From: Craterostigma plantagineum
Taxonomy: Eukaryota; Streptophyta; Magnoliopsida; Lamiales; Linderniaceae
NCBI GenBank assembly: GCA_027422505.1
Contig: JAPQWV010000674.1
Span: forward strand, 1-64,000
Length of the DNA: 64,000 nt
Direction: 5' to 3'
Shown here: in pieces, positions 1 through 11,461 of the stretch
Position numbering within the stretch: the first letter of the stretch is position 1
Layout: each line of letters opens with the position of its first letter
Position numbers and translations under genes: made by a program
Notes under the pieces: model-generated
The model's database searches: none
The model's input: the letters and a program-made list of their open reading frames with translations, nothing else
What the model was told of the DNA's origin: nothing

Positions 1-1013
1 GGCGAGGATCGAGTATTTGCTTTCGCCCTATACTCGAATCCTATCTTCTATGAACGGCCTAAACATTGTTTAGCTGTCGCCCTAAACGTTTTTTCCACAC
101 GATCACTTTAACACATAGACATATTAAAGCAACGAAACATATTCATAGAACGATAAATAGTCAAAGCACAGAGTCACGATAATTATAAGTCTTAACTACG
201 AAATATCCTAGCGTTCATCTAATCCGAAACACAAAGGGGAATTAGCTACGCATTTAGACGAGAAAATAACGAAAGAAATAAGAAATAAAGGTGAAGAACT
301 CATAATCTTGATATACGGATGATCTGCGATGATCGCGCGGAGAGATCTTCGTCTTCGTTCGATTTTTGCGTAGAATTTGTCGTTGATTCGTCTCGTGCGC
401 TCCGGGACGTGTTTCTCTGTTCTTGTGGCTCATATTCGTCTCTAATATGTTTAGGGTTGAGATCTGGAAGGAAGTGCCTCTTTCTGAGTCGAATTCGGGC
501 TTTTATAAGAACTTTCGTAACGGTCACGGCCTGGGACATGGGCTGTCACGGCCGTGACCATCACCGACTCGACGCGCATATGTTTCTGTCACTAGTCACG
601 GCCAAGTGCATCGGAGGTCACGGCCGTGACCATCATCAGCCCAACTCTCTGCCCTTCGTCACGGTTTGAAACACTGAACGTCACGGCCGTGACCATCATC
701 AGCCCAACTCTCTGCCCTTCGTCACGGTTTGAAACACTGAACGTCACGGACGTGACCTTAGGCAGTGTGTCCTTCTTCGCTCTCTGTCGTGTCACGGCCA
801 GATGCATCATGCGTCACGGCCGTGACGCCTGGCAGTAAGGATGTTTTCGCGCTGTTTTGTCTCATTCTCGCTCCTTTTCGTCCGAAACTCGTCCTAAGCT
901 CATGCAATAACAAAATAAGTGTAAATATATCGAATAAGTGCATAAATTCATTGCTAAAGTTCTATTATATTCCAATTGAATACTACGATAAACACATTGA
1001 AATACGTTTATCA
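1..1013. repeat. Right end of an unidentified repeat element that interrupts B1
   Basis: No coding region can be supported here. The segment ends in TTTATCA at 1013, where homology to the copia RT of B1 begins abruptly, so it looks like the end (possibly an LTR ending in CA) of an element inserted into, or joined to, B1. The last 40 bases contain a 7-bp inverted pair GATAAAC/GTTTATC. Between 545 and 826 the palindrome GTCACGGCCGTGAC recurs four times exactly and once with a change. Long LTRs with such palindromes occur in plant Ty3/gypsy elements, but that is memory and not proof. The left end lies outside the window. Confidence 0.5.
617..742. repeat. 63-bp tandem duplication built on a TCACGGCCGTGAC palindrome
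   Basis: Two adjacent copies of a 63-bp unit (617-679 and 680-742) are essentially identical. Each starts with GTCACGGCCGTGAC. A third partial copy starts at 743 with one changed base (CACGGACGTGAC). Further palindrome copies lie at 545-558 and 813-826. Short open frames on both strands here arise from the repeat and are not genes. Confidence 0.85.
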
Positions 1014-1870
1014 TGTCTCGTCGTAGTGGATGCCTTCCTGTTGATTGTATCCCTTCGTAACTAGCCTTGCTTTGTTCCGGATCACTTTACCATATTCATT
1101 TTTCTTGTTCTTGAATACCCATTTAGTTCCGACAATTGTTTTCCCATGTGGACGGGGTAACAAGGTCCACACTTGAAGACGTTCGAATTGATTAATTTTC
1201 ACTTGCATCGCAATTGTTCAATCCGGGTCTCGAAGTGCATCCGATACCTTCATAGGCTCGTTTTGGCTCAGGAAGCAACTAAAAAGACCGTGTTGACGAC
1301 GTGTCCTCACACCATCCGAAGGATCGCCAATTATCTGATCAACCGGGTGACCTCTAGTCCACTTGCGCTCATGAGGCAAGGCTGAAGTCGATGCGTCAGC
1401 CATCTGTGGGCCTAGATTCCTATAGTCTCTGATTGATCAATTGACTGAGGAAGTTCCAATTCTGTACTTGGATCGATCGTCTCTGATGATACTTTCTCGA
1501 AGACCACTGTAGGTTCGACGTTGTTCTGTGGCAATTCTGAATCGGGTGGGTTAGAGACGTGAGATGAACTTGGTACGTCGGTCTCGTTGGGTGGAGAATC
1601 CACTATAGGTGTAGTAGTGCATGACCGATATACCGATTCGAAGAGAGAATCCAAATCGTCTAATACAAGTTTCGTTGCTTCTTCTGACATTGACTTCGAA
1701 GTTGTTGCCATCTTCTGTTTGTTTTGTGCCAACACACCAGTGATTACGGGTTCTGAGATGTAGTCTTCAGAAACCAACGGGTTGAGCACGGGTCCTGAAC
1801 TGAGTTGAGCAGGAACCATCGGGTTAGGCACGGGTCCTGGACTGAAGTGACCAGAAGCCATCTCTGCCAC
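1014..1870 (-). pseudogene. B1 integrase-RT connecting region and truncated RT start
   Basis: Three minus-strand frames follow each other. 1870-1412 is a Ser/Pro/Glu-rich linker containing TGVLAQN, a landmark also found in elements F, B2 and B4. 1403-1218 carries ALPHERKWTRGHPVDQIIGD and FLSQNEP, the usual lead-in to copia RT. 1208-1014 carries [23 protein letters not shown] and [14 protein letters not shown], the first RT block. RT then breaks off at YDET. The catalytic YxDD region is therefore missing. Stops and frame changes separate the pieces, so this is a relic. Confidence 0.8.
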
Positions 1871-2958
1871 TTCGTGGAAAGTGACATTATAGCTTTCTTG
1901 ATTGTTCGGTTGGACTTGATGTATACTCGGTATGCTTTTGATGTTGAAGAATACCAGACGAAAGTTGCTACGAGTGCTTTAGGGTCGAACTTGGCACGAT
2001 GCTCTCTGTCGTTCGCCACAAAGCACTTGCACCCGAAGACTTTAATGAATGAGATGTTGGGCACTCTATTATTCATAATCTCGTACGGAGTCCTGTTGAA
2101 CAATTTGTGAACCACCGTCCTGTTTTGAGTAAAACAAGCGGTATTGACTGCTTCAGCCCATGGAAAGTGTGGAAGTCCTGAATGGATCAGCATTGTACGA
2201 GCTGCTTCCACTAGTGTTTGATTTTTCCTTTCAACGACCCCATTTTTTTGAAGTGTTTTGGCGGCTGAAAATTGTTGACTTATTCCAAGTTTCTGATAAA
2301 ACTCACTGAGGTGGCTGTTTTTGAACTCAGTGCTGTTATCTGTTCGAATAACTTGAATAGTCTGTTGCAGCCGATTTTGAGTTGTGTTCACAACATTGAT
2401 AATCAAGTCACCGGTCTCATCTTTGGTTCGGAAGAACTTAGTCCACGTGTAGCGAGAGTAGTCATCAATGATAACTAGCACATACTTGCGTCTGTTGATG
2501 CTCTGTGTCTGCATTGGTCCACAGAGGTCCATGTTGATTAATTCCAATGGGCGAGAAGTAGAAGCAATTTGCTTGACATGATGGGACGCTCGCTTCATTT
2601 TTCCTAACTGACATGCCGAACACTGATGCTCCCTTTGTAGTAGCATAGTTGGAAGACCGTGAACCAACTTTTTCGTGGAAAGACGTTGGAGAGCTTTCAT
2701 ATTCAGATGAGACAGTCGTTGATGCCATAGGATGTTCTTCTGTAAATCAATCTGAGAGATGAGACATACAACTGTCGAGGGCCGCACGGACGTCAGGTTA
2801 ATCGTGTAAAGATTGGACTTCCGAAATCCTTGAAGGAGTTCTATGTCCTGACTATCCAAAATTCCGAACCGGTCAGCATGAAAGACCACCTGGAATCCTT
2901 TGTCACAGAACTGGCCTATGCTGAACAAGTTATGGCGGAGGCCTTCGACGTAAGACAT
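1744..2958 (-). CDS. B1 GAG-pre-integrase and integrase core (404-codon open frame)
   Basis: This is the longest intact pol piece in B1. The integrase would insert element cDNA into the host chromosome. The HHCC zinc-binding domain is visible at H79, H84, C113 and C116 (WHQRLSHLN, then CSACQLGK). The catalytic triad is D144 (MDLCGP), D207 (RTDNSTEF) and E243 (VVERKNQ); the 35 residues between the second D and the E match the classical DD35E spacing. The copia C-terminal landmark KVFGCKCFVANDRE is present. After YIKSNRTIK the frame slips (around 1900), so the last 40-odd residues are out of frame; the correct frame continues at 1870. The annotated start is only the first Met of the frame, since in the live element this is an internal part of gag-pol. 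Confidence 0.8.
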   Translation of the reverse strand: MSYVEGLRHNLFSIGQFCDKGFQVVFHADRFGILDSQDIELLQGFRKSNLYTINLTSVRPSTVVCLISQIDLQKNILWHQRLSHLNMKALQRLSTKKLVHGLPTMLLQREHQCSACQLGKMKRASHHVKQIASTSRPLELINMDLCGPMQTQSINRRKYVLVIIDDYSRYTWTKFFRTKDETGDLIINVVNTTQNRLQQTIQVIRTDNSTEFKNSHLSEFYQKLGISQQFSAAKTLQKNGVVERKNQTLVEAARTMLIHSGLPHFPWAEAVNTACFTQNRTVVHKLFNRTPYEIMNNRVPNISFIKVFGCKCFVANDREHRAKFDPKALVATFVWYSSTSKAYRVYIKSNRTIKKAIMSLSTKWQRWLLVTSVQDPCLTRWFLLNSVQDPCSTRWFLKTTSQNP

Positions 2959-3140
2959 CTTTTATTGTCAGATTCTCCAGAATGATATCTCCAAATCAAA
3001 GAATTGGAGCTGAGTCATTGTTTTCGAATCTGACTTTGCCGTTCGGTCGGTCTTTGTAGTTGCTCAGTAGCTCTTATTTACCAGTCATGTGTGTGGAGCA
3101 ACCAGAGTCGAGGTACCACACATGATGGATCTGCAAAAAC
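2959..3140 (-). pseudogene. B1 aspartic protease remnant
   Basis: Translated on the minus strand, this stretch gives YLDSGCSTHMTG, the active-site loop of copia proteases (normally D-S-G-x-S-x-H-M). It is followed by LLSNYKDRPNGKV and a degenerate FGDIIL. The catalytic D is present, but in-frame stops follow shortly after, so no full protease can be made. It lies in the expected place between the gag linker and the GAG-pre-integrase domain. Confidence 0.75.
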
Positions 3141-5131
3141 AAATTAGAGAGCTTTAGGTACCCACTTAAGCATGGGTCCTCTCAGATTAGCAGATTTAAT
3201 TTTTGGTTCAGATATGATTCCTAAATTCTTATTCGGAGGAGTTTTAATAACCCATTCCACTTTTGGAGAAGTGGGTTTGTGTTTTGCCTCTGTAGGAGAC
3301 TTGGCCTTTTTGGCTTTTGTCGTCCTAGGCGGAGATTTAGGAACCTATTTTGGTTGAACCTTGCAGGGAAGGTTAATTTCAGCACGTACAAATGCTTTGG
3401 AAGTTTTGACCGAGAAAAAGACCTTTTCTTCTGATAATCCCCTAAGGTGCTTGGGGGACTCAATCTTTACGGGATACCTTAGGTGAGTACAGGCGTGTAC
3501 AGCGCCATAAGCTTTCTTTATGGATGGATCTTGTTTCCTACGGGTCTTCCTTGTGGCATTTGTTTCAGAATGATTGAGAGTAATGTTCGAGGTACAGCCT
3601 ATTTCGAAATTTTCGCTTCTAAACGTGATCGGCTGAAGTGAACAAGTAGAAGCAATTATTTTGAACGTAGAAATGGCTCTTTTATTACTACTAGTGTCTT
3701 TTATTTTAACAAAATGAGTAACATTTTTAGAAACATGCAAATCCACTGGCTCCTTCTTTATTTTAGAACTAGACACTCTCGCCTTCATTTTCAGTGCCGG
3801 CCCTACGCTCCCTGTGGACGTAGGTGAAATAGAATTAGTCTTAGCACTTTTAATAGAATTATTAATGCTCTTTTGATCTTTCGAAGGCAATTTTTCAATT
3901 TTCATGCTTTTTAAAATAGCGTGAGAGGTAGTTTGGGAGGATGAGGAAGCCTTGAGATTTTCCATCTCCTTATATAAATTTTCTTTTCAGTTTCGAAATT
4001 CTCTCTTTCTTTATCTAGTTTTGCCTGTGACTCCTCTATCTGTTTTATGATAGGGGGTTTGTAGAGAGAATTTTGATAATTAATCTTTTTGACTTCCTCG
4101 TGGTATTCTTCAGAGTCAGGAGGTAAAACTTGAACTAAATCACTGACGGATGTTAATGATGTTTTCCTATTTTTGTCATTTTCATTTAGTTCATTATAGT
4201 CAAAGGGGATCTCAGGCCCATGAGAGGCTTGTTTAATGGATGAATCGAACGCATTTTCATACGTTGATTCCGTAATGTTTCTAAGATAGGTTGCAGCTAA
4301 ACCCATGTTCTTAATATCATACATTTCCTTCTTCCATAAAATGTGTGGGTTAGTGTAACATATGCCTTCTATTGGATTATAGAACTCTATATCCTTGGGC
4401 TTGTTCAAGAATATCGTCTGTTCGGAATGTCCCCTACACGTAAGAAGATCATCTAATTTTTTAATTTTCTCATATAACTTCCTGCATTCCTCGGTTAGGA
4501 GAGCACAATTATTTTCTACCGTTACTTTAGCGGCTTGACAGACATCTAGTTCCTTGCTAAGCTCACTAACCTTAGCATTTGATGTTTCTAATTCAGCCTC
4601 TAAGTTAGTGATCTTAGTGGTAGCTTCAGTTATCCTACAATTTAAGGTGGCTTTCTCGTTGAGATTCCTAACCAAACAATTGTAGTTATTTGCTAGCCTA
4701 TCTTCTAGTTCTTTAATCTTTTCCCTATGCTGTCCTAATTGAGGTTGACTAGTCTCTCTAGAATGTAAGCTCTTAGTAAGTTCTTCTATTTTTGCACTAG
4801 AGCTCCTAAGTTCTGATTCGAGACTATCTATCTTCTCTTGAGATCTCTCAAATTTATTCTCTACTTCCTTTATACTTTTCTGTTCACGTTTCATGTTAGC
4901 ATATTCTGTTTGATATGATTCTAACATGGTCAATAATGTGGAAGAAGAGATTACCTCTTTTGACGAAGTGGATGCGTTGTCGTCGTCCGTCTGAGTGGAT
5001 GTTTCGGCGTCTGATTCATTGTCGAGACGGGCCATGAGAGCTAGATTCTCTTCTTCAGAACTCGACGTGTCCTCGAGCCATTGGTCCTGTTCGGCCATGA
5101 GAGCTACTCCAGCTTCCTTCTGTTTCGTCAA
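3141..5131 (-). pseudogene. B1 gag C-terminal linker with long coiled coil
   Basis: Two overlapping minus-strand frames (5131-3911, 406 codons; 3965-3345, 206 codons) cover a long Lys/Glu/Ser-rich region between the zinc knuckle and the protease. The first has an acidic start (EDTSSSEEENLALMARLD) and heptad-like leucine and glutamate patterns (ELRSSSAKIEELTKSL, ELETSNAKVSELSKELD), so a coiled coil is likely. The second is basic and ends in a block containing RRKQDPSIKKAYGA and HLRYPV that is kept in element F. Such long linkers are typical of Sirevirus-type gag. One frameshift separates the two frames near 3940. From 3344 to 3141 only short broken pieces remain. Confidence 0.75.
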
Positions 5132-6210
5132 TTGGAGCTTCCTGGAGTAGTAGTTTGCATATCTTTTCTTTGGAAGAGTGCACTCTCTGGCGAAGTGACC
5201 TGGCTTGCCACAATTGAAGCATTTGTTAGCTTCCTTAGGATTCTTGACCTCGGAGCTCTCTGGTGCACGTTCTTGGTTTTTAGAGCTTGTAGTCCGAAGT
5301 CTATTGGCTGAGGTTGAAGACTTCTTCTTGAGTACTTGTTGCTCATCATTTGTCCTATGAGAGCTAATTGCTTTCCTAGAGATTTCAAATTCGGCTAAAC
5401 GTCTGAGTCTGACTCTTCTTCCGACTCTGAAGGTGAAGGAGGCCTAACGATCTTTTCCTTTCTTGATCTTGAGCTCCTCTTCTCAGAGACTAAGGCAACA
5501 GTGTCTTCGGTATGTTTGCCTTTCTGCTCTTTGAGAATTTCGCTGATATCATCCTCATGCTGCGAGATTGTCGAACACGGCATGGACATCCAACTCCTCT
5601 AGATCTTTATTTTGTCGAATCTGAGTGGATATTTTCTTCCATTCCGTGGGCAGAGAACATAGAAATATGATGTTCATCTCCATGTTGGTGTTCGTTATTT
5701 CTATCTTCCTCATCTCGTTGAGAAGAGTGAGGTATCTTTAATAGATTTCGTATAGACTCTCCTTCGGCTTTGCTTTGAAGAAGTCGTAAGCAGTGAGAAT
5801 GTTCGCCTTTTTGGCCTTTATGCCAATTCCGTCCTCTGCGTCATCCTATGCAGCTCATCCCACATTCCTTTAGCCGATGAGAGGCTCTCAATTTGTCTGT
5901 ATATATCGTTGGGGATACCCTGCATGAGGGTACTCATGGCTACTAGATCAGCCTTAGCCCGAGCTCTTTCCTCCAGAGAGTATTCCCTAGGCTCCTTTAG
6001 TCGCCTAGAAGGTGGAATTGGAGGAGTAGCAGTTTCGTCCCCGGGTACATGGACCCAGAATTGTGTCGGTCCCTCTTCAAGAGACTGCAGCAGATTTTCG
6101 GCTTGATCCTTTAGAGCAATGAAATTTAGGAAGTGGCTTCTCCACACGGTGTATTCGCCTCTTTGCAAAATCGGCGGACGGTTGTCATTTCCGAGCGAGT
6201 ATGCATCCAT
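5132..6210 (-). pseudogene. B1 gag (capsid and nucleocapsid region)
   Basis: The start at 6210 reads MDAYSLGNDNRPPILQRGEY, the usual opening of plant copia gag of the UBN2 type. The first frame runs 130 codons to 5818 and contains the capsid-like signature REYSLEERARAKADL and GIPNDIYRQIESL. It continues in other frames: an acidic Ser-rich piece (5589-5395, SPSESEEESDSDV), then a CCHC zinc knuckle (CFNCGKPGHFAREC) around 5178-5231. Gag would package element RNA into virus-like particles. At least two frameshifts interrupt it. The B2 copy starts with the same MDAY motif, which supports the start choice. Confidence 0.8.
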
Positions 6211-7278
6211 TTTTGTATTGTAGTCGAGTTGTTGAAGGATCTTCGTTAATTGTTTTGAAGGTTTGAAGATGATGTAATGTGCTTCACAAGTGACAAAATT
6301 CGATAGTAGCGTTTGATTCGAAAAATTAGAACGAGAATTATTTTTGATTCAATCTTTAAAGTTTGATCGAATTAATTTCGTCGAAATAGAATGTACTGAG
6401 TACTGTTCTCGTGCGAGAAATTTTATCAGCGAAATATTTTACGAGCGAGATAAATTGCTCAAAATATTCGGTCAAGAAAAATTTCTTGATCGTGAATTTA
6501 TTTCGATCGTAAAGAAACAATACGTTAGTAAGTTTCTCGACAAGTCAAAATAAATCTTTTGACTAGAAAAGTTTCTCGCGTGTAAGTGATTTTCGCCTGG
6601 TCAAACGTTAAATGTTTGACCGAAAAAGTTTTTCTAGAGAAAGTTGTTACGCATGCAAAGTCAAAATTAGTATCTCTCAAAAAAGTTTTTCGCTGAATAA
6701 TGCTCGAGAAATATTTCTAACTAAAATCGTTTCTGGTGATGACGATTCTAGCGCTGACTTCGTATTCTGACCGAGAAAAAATTCTCGCGCCAAGTTTTTC
6801 GATCAAGAAACTAATCCAATCGTAAACCTAGCGAGAAAAATTAGAACAATCGAGAAAAATTCACAGAATACGATTAATCACAGATTCGAGCAAAAACAAG
6901 GAATTAGACAGTGAAATTTCAGGTAATCGCTCGCAATCACTAGCTAACTGCGCACGAACAAGCAATTAAACACGTTATGAAGCAAAATATGTCGAATTTG
7001 AGCAAAATCAGAACGTGTTCTTCATGTTCTTCGCAAACAGTAACACGCAGAATCAATTTAATCCTCAATTCGAAGTTCAAACAGCTGCAGATTTGATCGT
7101 AATCAACATTTAGCACTTAACTGAGCACATAAACATAAAATTCAAGTCCATTAAGCACAGACTTATGCAATTGGATCGAAAGCAAGTTTCGCGCCAAACT
7201 GTTCTACGATGAACAGTAACCAGAAAAATGAATTTCGATCCAAATCTAACAATTTTTTATTCAAAACAGAACGAATCT
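6211..7278 (-). other. B1 5' leader, rich in CGATCGAGAAA-type motifs
   Basis: About 1.07 kb lies between gag and the primer-binding site with no supportable ORF. The plus strand repeats variants of gatcgagaaaaattt and tttctcgatcgt many times between about 6340 and 6910. The corresponding B2 leader (32014-33009) has the same motif style and clear sequence similarity. The short plus-strand frame at 6344-6553 is composed of this repeat and is not a gene. Confidence 0.6.
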
Positions 7279-7290
7279 GCTCTGATACCA
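7279..7290 (-). promoter_or_regulatory. B1 primer-binding site (tRNA-iMet)
   Basis: The minus strand reads TGGTATCAGAGC, complementary to the 3' end of initiator tRNA-Met, two bases inside the LTR edge. This fixes the element orientation and the LTR boundary. Confidence 0.9.
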
Positions 7291-7292
7291 AT

Positions 7293-7642
7293 TGTTAGGT
7301 CCTATGATTAACAACTCTAAGATCCTAGGCAGGAATTCAAAGTAATTCGACGATTATGATGGTCAATGAAATTCGATCGAAAAACTCAAATGTAGAACGT
7401 GAGAGAGAATTCGAGTAGAGTGAGAAAGTTACTGTTGTTTCTCTCTCTAGAAATTGAATTGCAAACCTTTCGGATGAATTTTCAAACTTTCTCTATTCAG
7501 CTCAAATTCTTTACATGTATTTATACCAAACAAGCTTGGTATAAATATCAAACTAGTCATAATCTAAGGACTACTATACAAAACGCCCCAAGTTACAAGA
7601 ACGGCTAATAAAATTAAGCACAATTAGAAATAGTATTCTACA
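7293..7642 (-). repeat. B1 5' LTR (350 bp)
   Basis: On the plus strand it runs from TGTTAGG to TTCTACA, giving TG...CA ends. It matches the LTRs at 20135-20485, 33024-33368 and 59264-59612 in length and in landmarks, including the stretch around ctcgatcgaaaaact and the paired TTGGTATAAA blocks. The adjacent primer site shows it is the 5' LTR of a minus-strand element. The right flank AGAAC would be one half of a 5-bp target duplication; the other half is not in the window. Confidence 0.9.
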
Positions 7643-9110
7643 AGAACCCAGTTCAAGTGCCTCCACTTCTGAATCTGAACCCATTCCTGAACAAATGGTT
7701 CCACCCTCAGATATCGATAACTTGATCCCTACAGCACAGATAGAGGACTCACCGGCTTCCGTTAGCAACGCTACCACCTCTGGGACCGAGTATCCACTTA
7801 ATGAGGGATCAGATATGGATGAAACTACACTACCTCACGAAAAGAAATGGGTTCGAAGTCACCGTACAGATCAAATCATAGGAGATCCCAATGCAGGAGT
7901 AAGGACTAGAGGTTCGCGATCAAAAGAGTGTAATTTTACTTGTTTCCTGAGCCAAATAGAACCTACCAGAGTAATCGATGCACTACGTAACCCGAACTGG
8001 ATAGTAGCTATGCAAGAGGAAATCAATTAGTACGAGCGTCTCCAGGTCTGGAACTTAGTTCCTCGTCCAAAAGGCAAGACAGTAATTGGAACAAAATGGG
8101 TATTTAAAACAAGAAAGACGAGGATGGTGTGATAATTCATAACAAGGCTCGACTTGTAGCTAAGGGGTGCAATCAGCATGAAGGAATCAGCTACGATGAG
8201 ACTTTTGCCCCTATAGCAAGAATTGAAGCAATCAGGCTGTTCCTAGCATATGCAGCACACAAAGATTTTACTATCTATCAAATGGACGTAAAGACTGCCT
8301 TTTTGAATGGGATTTTGAAGGAAGAAGTGTATGTCTCACAGCCAGATGGATTTCTCAATACAGAACATCCGGACTTCGTATACAAACTTGACAAAGCACT
8401 ATATGGGTTAAAGCTAGCTCCAAGGGCCTGATACGAGGTCTTATTCGACTTCCTTATCAAATCTGGCTTCACAAAAGGGAAAATTGATACCACGCTGTTC
8501 GTCAAGAAAGATGGTTCTGATATCATGCTTGTACAGATCTACGTGGATGACATTATTTTCGGCTCTACCAATCCTGAACTCTGTGTTGAATTGAGCACTC
8601 TGATGAAGTCACAGTTTGAAATGAGCATGATGGGAGAGATGTCATTCTTCCTTTGATTGCAAATCAAGCAACTTCAAGATGGTATCTTTATCAATGACTC
8701 CAAGTACATTCACGACATTCTCAGAAAATATGGGATAGACAAGAGCAAATCTTCAAGTACTCCAATGTCGACTTCGTGCACACTCGACGAAGATCACTTG
8801 GGCGAACCTGTAGATGTTACCTATTACAGAGGAATAATAGGCTCTCTGCTCTATCTCACTGCCAGCCGACCAGATATTCTATTTTTCACATGCCTATGCG
8901 CTCGATTCAAGCTATTCCAAAGGAGTCGCATCTTCATGCCGTCAAGAGAATTCTGAAGTATCTAGAAGGCACTCCAGACCTAGGACTGGTGTATCCTAAG
9001 AACTCATGTATGAAACTAATTGGATATTCGGATGCAGATTTCGCAGGCTGCAGATTGGACAGGAAAAGCACATCGGGCAACATCCAATTCCTTGGAGACA
9101 AACTCGTATG
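7643..9110 (+). pseudogene. A1 reverse transcriptase and N-terminal RNase H
   Basis: In order: a Ser/Pro-rich lead-in with LPHEKKWVRSH and DQIIGDP (7695-8030), RT block GTKWVF (about 8090), [14 protein letters not shown] and [18 protein letters not shown] (8129-8431), catalytic YVDD at 8540-8551 followed by IIFGS, the SKYIHDILRKYG thumb region (8657 on), and RNase H YSDADFAGC with DRKSTSG (about 9025-9085). Defects: TAG near 8029 after EEIN, TGA at 8429 replacing the usual Trp after APRA, another stop near 8654, and frameshifts near 8100 and 8900. The RNase H C-terminal half and the usual LADIFTK end are absent. At 9105 a short near-copy of the preceding segment (GTATGAAACTAA) follows instead. 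Confidence 0.85.
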
Positions 9111-11460
9111 AAACTAACTGGATATTCTAATGTTAGTTACTTTATTTTTCTATTTTTTTTTCTATTTTAGGTTATTTTTTAAATAATCTTAGTTCGTCCT
9201 TTTTCACTAAAATAAGTCGTTGTAGAGCCAATGCTGATGGCACTACATCGAGGGGGAGAAAATGCTATATCATGCATCGAGGGGGAGTAAGTGACTGAAC
9301 AAAATTTTCAGATTCTTGATAGGCATTTTATTTAGGAGGAGTTCTAATCCAAAAATTAAGGGGGAGTAGGTGGTTTTCGCAAATTAATCCTTCAACGACT
9401 CATAAATTTTCAATAACTGAAGAACACTCTCAAAACATCCCAAATGTGAAAAATGCACTCAACATAAAACCACTCAACATAAAACAAAACGCTCTTAAAA
9501 AGTAGTACGTCCTGTAAGGATACAATCCAGAATAACTAGAAAAAGCGACGAATAAGCACAACAGAAGGAAAAGCGCAAACGCCAGCATATCCAAATTGTG
9601 TTCAAAATTACATCTGAACTCTGTATGTTCTTCAGTCACATTCTCTTGGTCTTGTTGCATCCAGTCCATTTGTCTGTACGAGAGTGCTGAAAATGTGAGA
9701 ATATAAATGAGTTGGTGGTATTCCTATTGAAGCATTGATTTGACTTTTGTCTATTTATAGGCATAATTGAAGAATATCATCATTATTGCTTCAACCAGCT
9801 TAATCAATGATACAGGTGAATTTTTGACTTGAGGGCTCATCGCCGCTAAAGAAAGCGATGCTTTTTTCGTCGATTTTCAATTTTTGCTTCAAACAAATCG
9901 ACTTTGAAAAAAGCATAGATTTAATTTTGTATGGTCACTAGAGTCGAATTGGTGGTATAGAGGTAAGCATTAAATTCTATATGCTTAAGATCGGTAAAAA
10001 ATTTCGTATTTATCAGTTTAAGGGAGATTCGTGAACTTAAATTTATCCAATCCACAATTAGTTCGCGAATCCTTCATTTCAAGTTTTCACAACAGTTTTT
10101 ATTTATTTAATTTTCGCGAATTTACTCATGAACTCTACTTCTTAGCCAAGTTCGCAAACTCATTAACTTTTGAATTCACCTTGCGGCCTAAAACTTACTT
10201 CGCGAACTCGACTTCGCTAAGTCACTCTTAATTCAGTTCGCGAATCCTCTCAAATGTCCTCAAGAACCAGTTCGCAAACTAACAGCTTCCAATTGGCGAA
10301 CAATCCGATTCGCAAACTACACTGACTTGGCGAATCCTCAGTGGGCCTTCATCTCAAAATTTCGCGGCCCAATTTCAATCTCAGCTTCAAAATTTCGGCC
10401 CGCGAAGTTTCTCTCCCTAAAAACCTAATTCGCGAACCAAATTCGTAAAACAAATTCCCAAATCTTCACTTTCTCCTTCGTGAATCCTCTTCACTAAGCT
10501 ATTCAGATCTCACTATCTCGCTGGTTTTCTGTGGTTTTTCGCTCAAAATCGTTCTTGTCACATACACACGAACCTTCTTGTGCTACGAACAATTTGTTTT
10601 ACTCTTAATATTTTTTATTTTATTTGCAGGGATGATTCTTCGAAGAACAGGTTTATTGCAGTTGATTCCTGTAGGAATTAGTCTGTTGGTATTAAAACAA
10701 GTGGTCTAGTTTGAGAATTTGACTTAAGAAGAGTCTCTCTTTTCAAATCTGAATTTAACAAGTCAATGTTGTTCCGTGTTTAAGGGGAATGAGGGTTCAC
10801 AGCATTTTTTTTAAAGAAAAGACTTTTTGATTCTTCAAAACGGAACTTCACGGGTCCAAAAATGTTTTCGCGAATCCAGTCTAATTTTGACTTCGTCAAA
10901 TCCGCAAATCATGTTTGCGAACTCTGGTTTTGTTCAAGTCTCTTTTACTTCGCGAGTTTGACCCCCCCCCCAGCTTTTCGAATTCGACTTTGCCACCCTG
11001 TGGATTTGCTATTCGAACTTCGCGAACTTATGTTTGACTTAAGTCAACCCGCGAACCTTTGGTTTCACAGTTAGCGAACCTTAGAGCACGCAACTTGACA
11101 ATTCGCGAAGTCCTTACACCAACCCGCAAACCTTCGAGTTCGCGTAAAATTTGCAAAGTCTCTTTAAAACCAACCTACGAATCTCCGAATTCGCAATATG
11201 AAATACGGGAAGTTCTTTAAAATCGATCCGCAAACCTTTCAGTTCGCAATATGAAATTCGCGAAGTCCTTTTTTTCCAACCCGCGAACCACACTTAGAAA
11301 ATTTCGGCCAAACTTCTTTGAAATCCAAATGGGCCAAATAGTGTTGGACCGAATTAATATTCAGAAAAACAAGTTTTATTCTAGCCCACATCATTCTCAT
11401 AACACAAAGTCTTTCATTATTATAATGTCACATTTCTAATCCCGTTCTCTCTCGTGTTGC
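9111..11460 (+). other. A1 spacer between pol and aORF (possible intron), dense in TTCGCGAA
   Basis: About 2.35 kb without a supportable ORF. From about 10030 to 11330 the palindrome TTCGCGAA and one-base variants recur every 30-100 bases (for example near 10070, 10112, 10199, 10237, 10430, 10866, 11016, 11101, 11255). Splice-acceptor-like sites end at 10630 (ATTTTATTTGCAG) and 11461 (TCGTGTTGCAG); the second directly precedes the conserved aORF frame. The minus-strand frame at 9430-9669 is hydrophobic and has no recognisable homology, so I do not call it. Confidence 0.6.
9251..9366 (+). promoter_or_regulatory. Three AGGGGGAG polypurine motifs after pol
   Basis: AGGGGGAG occurs at 9251-9258, 9280-9287 and 9359-9366. 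Multiple copies of this core are described for Sirevirus elements downstream of pol. They may act as extra plus-strand primers in reverse transcription. B2 has three copies in the equivalent place on its own strand (25695-26023). Confidence 0.7.
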
Positions 11461-11461
11461 A

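Larger units (their letters stand above)
1014..7642 (-). mobile_element. Copia element B1 (Sirevirus-like), 5' portion
   Basis: Reading on the minus strand from 7642 to 1014 the order is 5' LTR, primer-binding site, leader, gag with zinc knuckle, coiled-coil linker, protease, integrase and the beginning of reverse transcriptase. This is Ty1/copia order (integrase before RT). The element stops at 1014 in the first RT block, just after a YDET motif. The remaining RT, RNase H, aORF and 3' LTR are absent from the window. It sits inside the pol of plus-strand element A1, whose RT resumes at 7643. Several frameshifts and stops make it non-functional. Confidence 0.85.

Noticed and set aside
9430..9669. 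A hydrophobic 79-codon minus-strand frame as an envelope-like membrane protein
   Set aside because: There is no counterpart in the other copies, and it lies antisense in the spacer of a plus-strand element.
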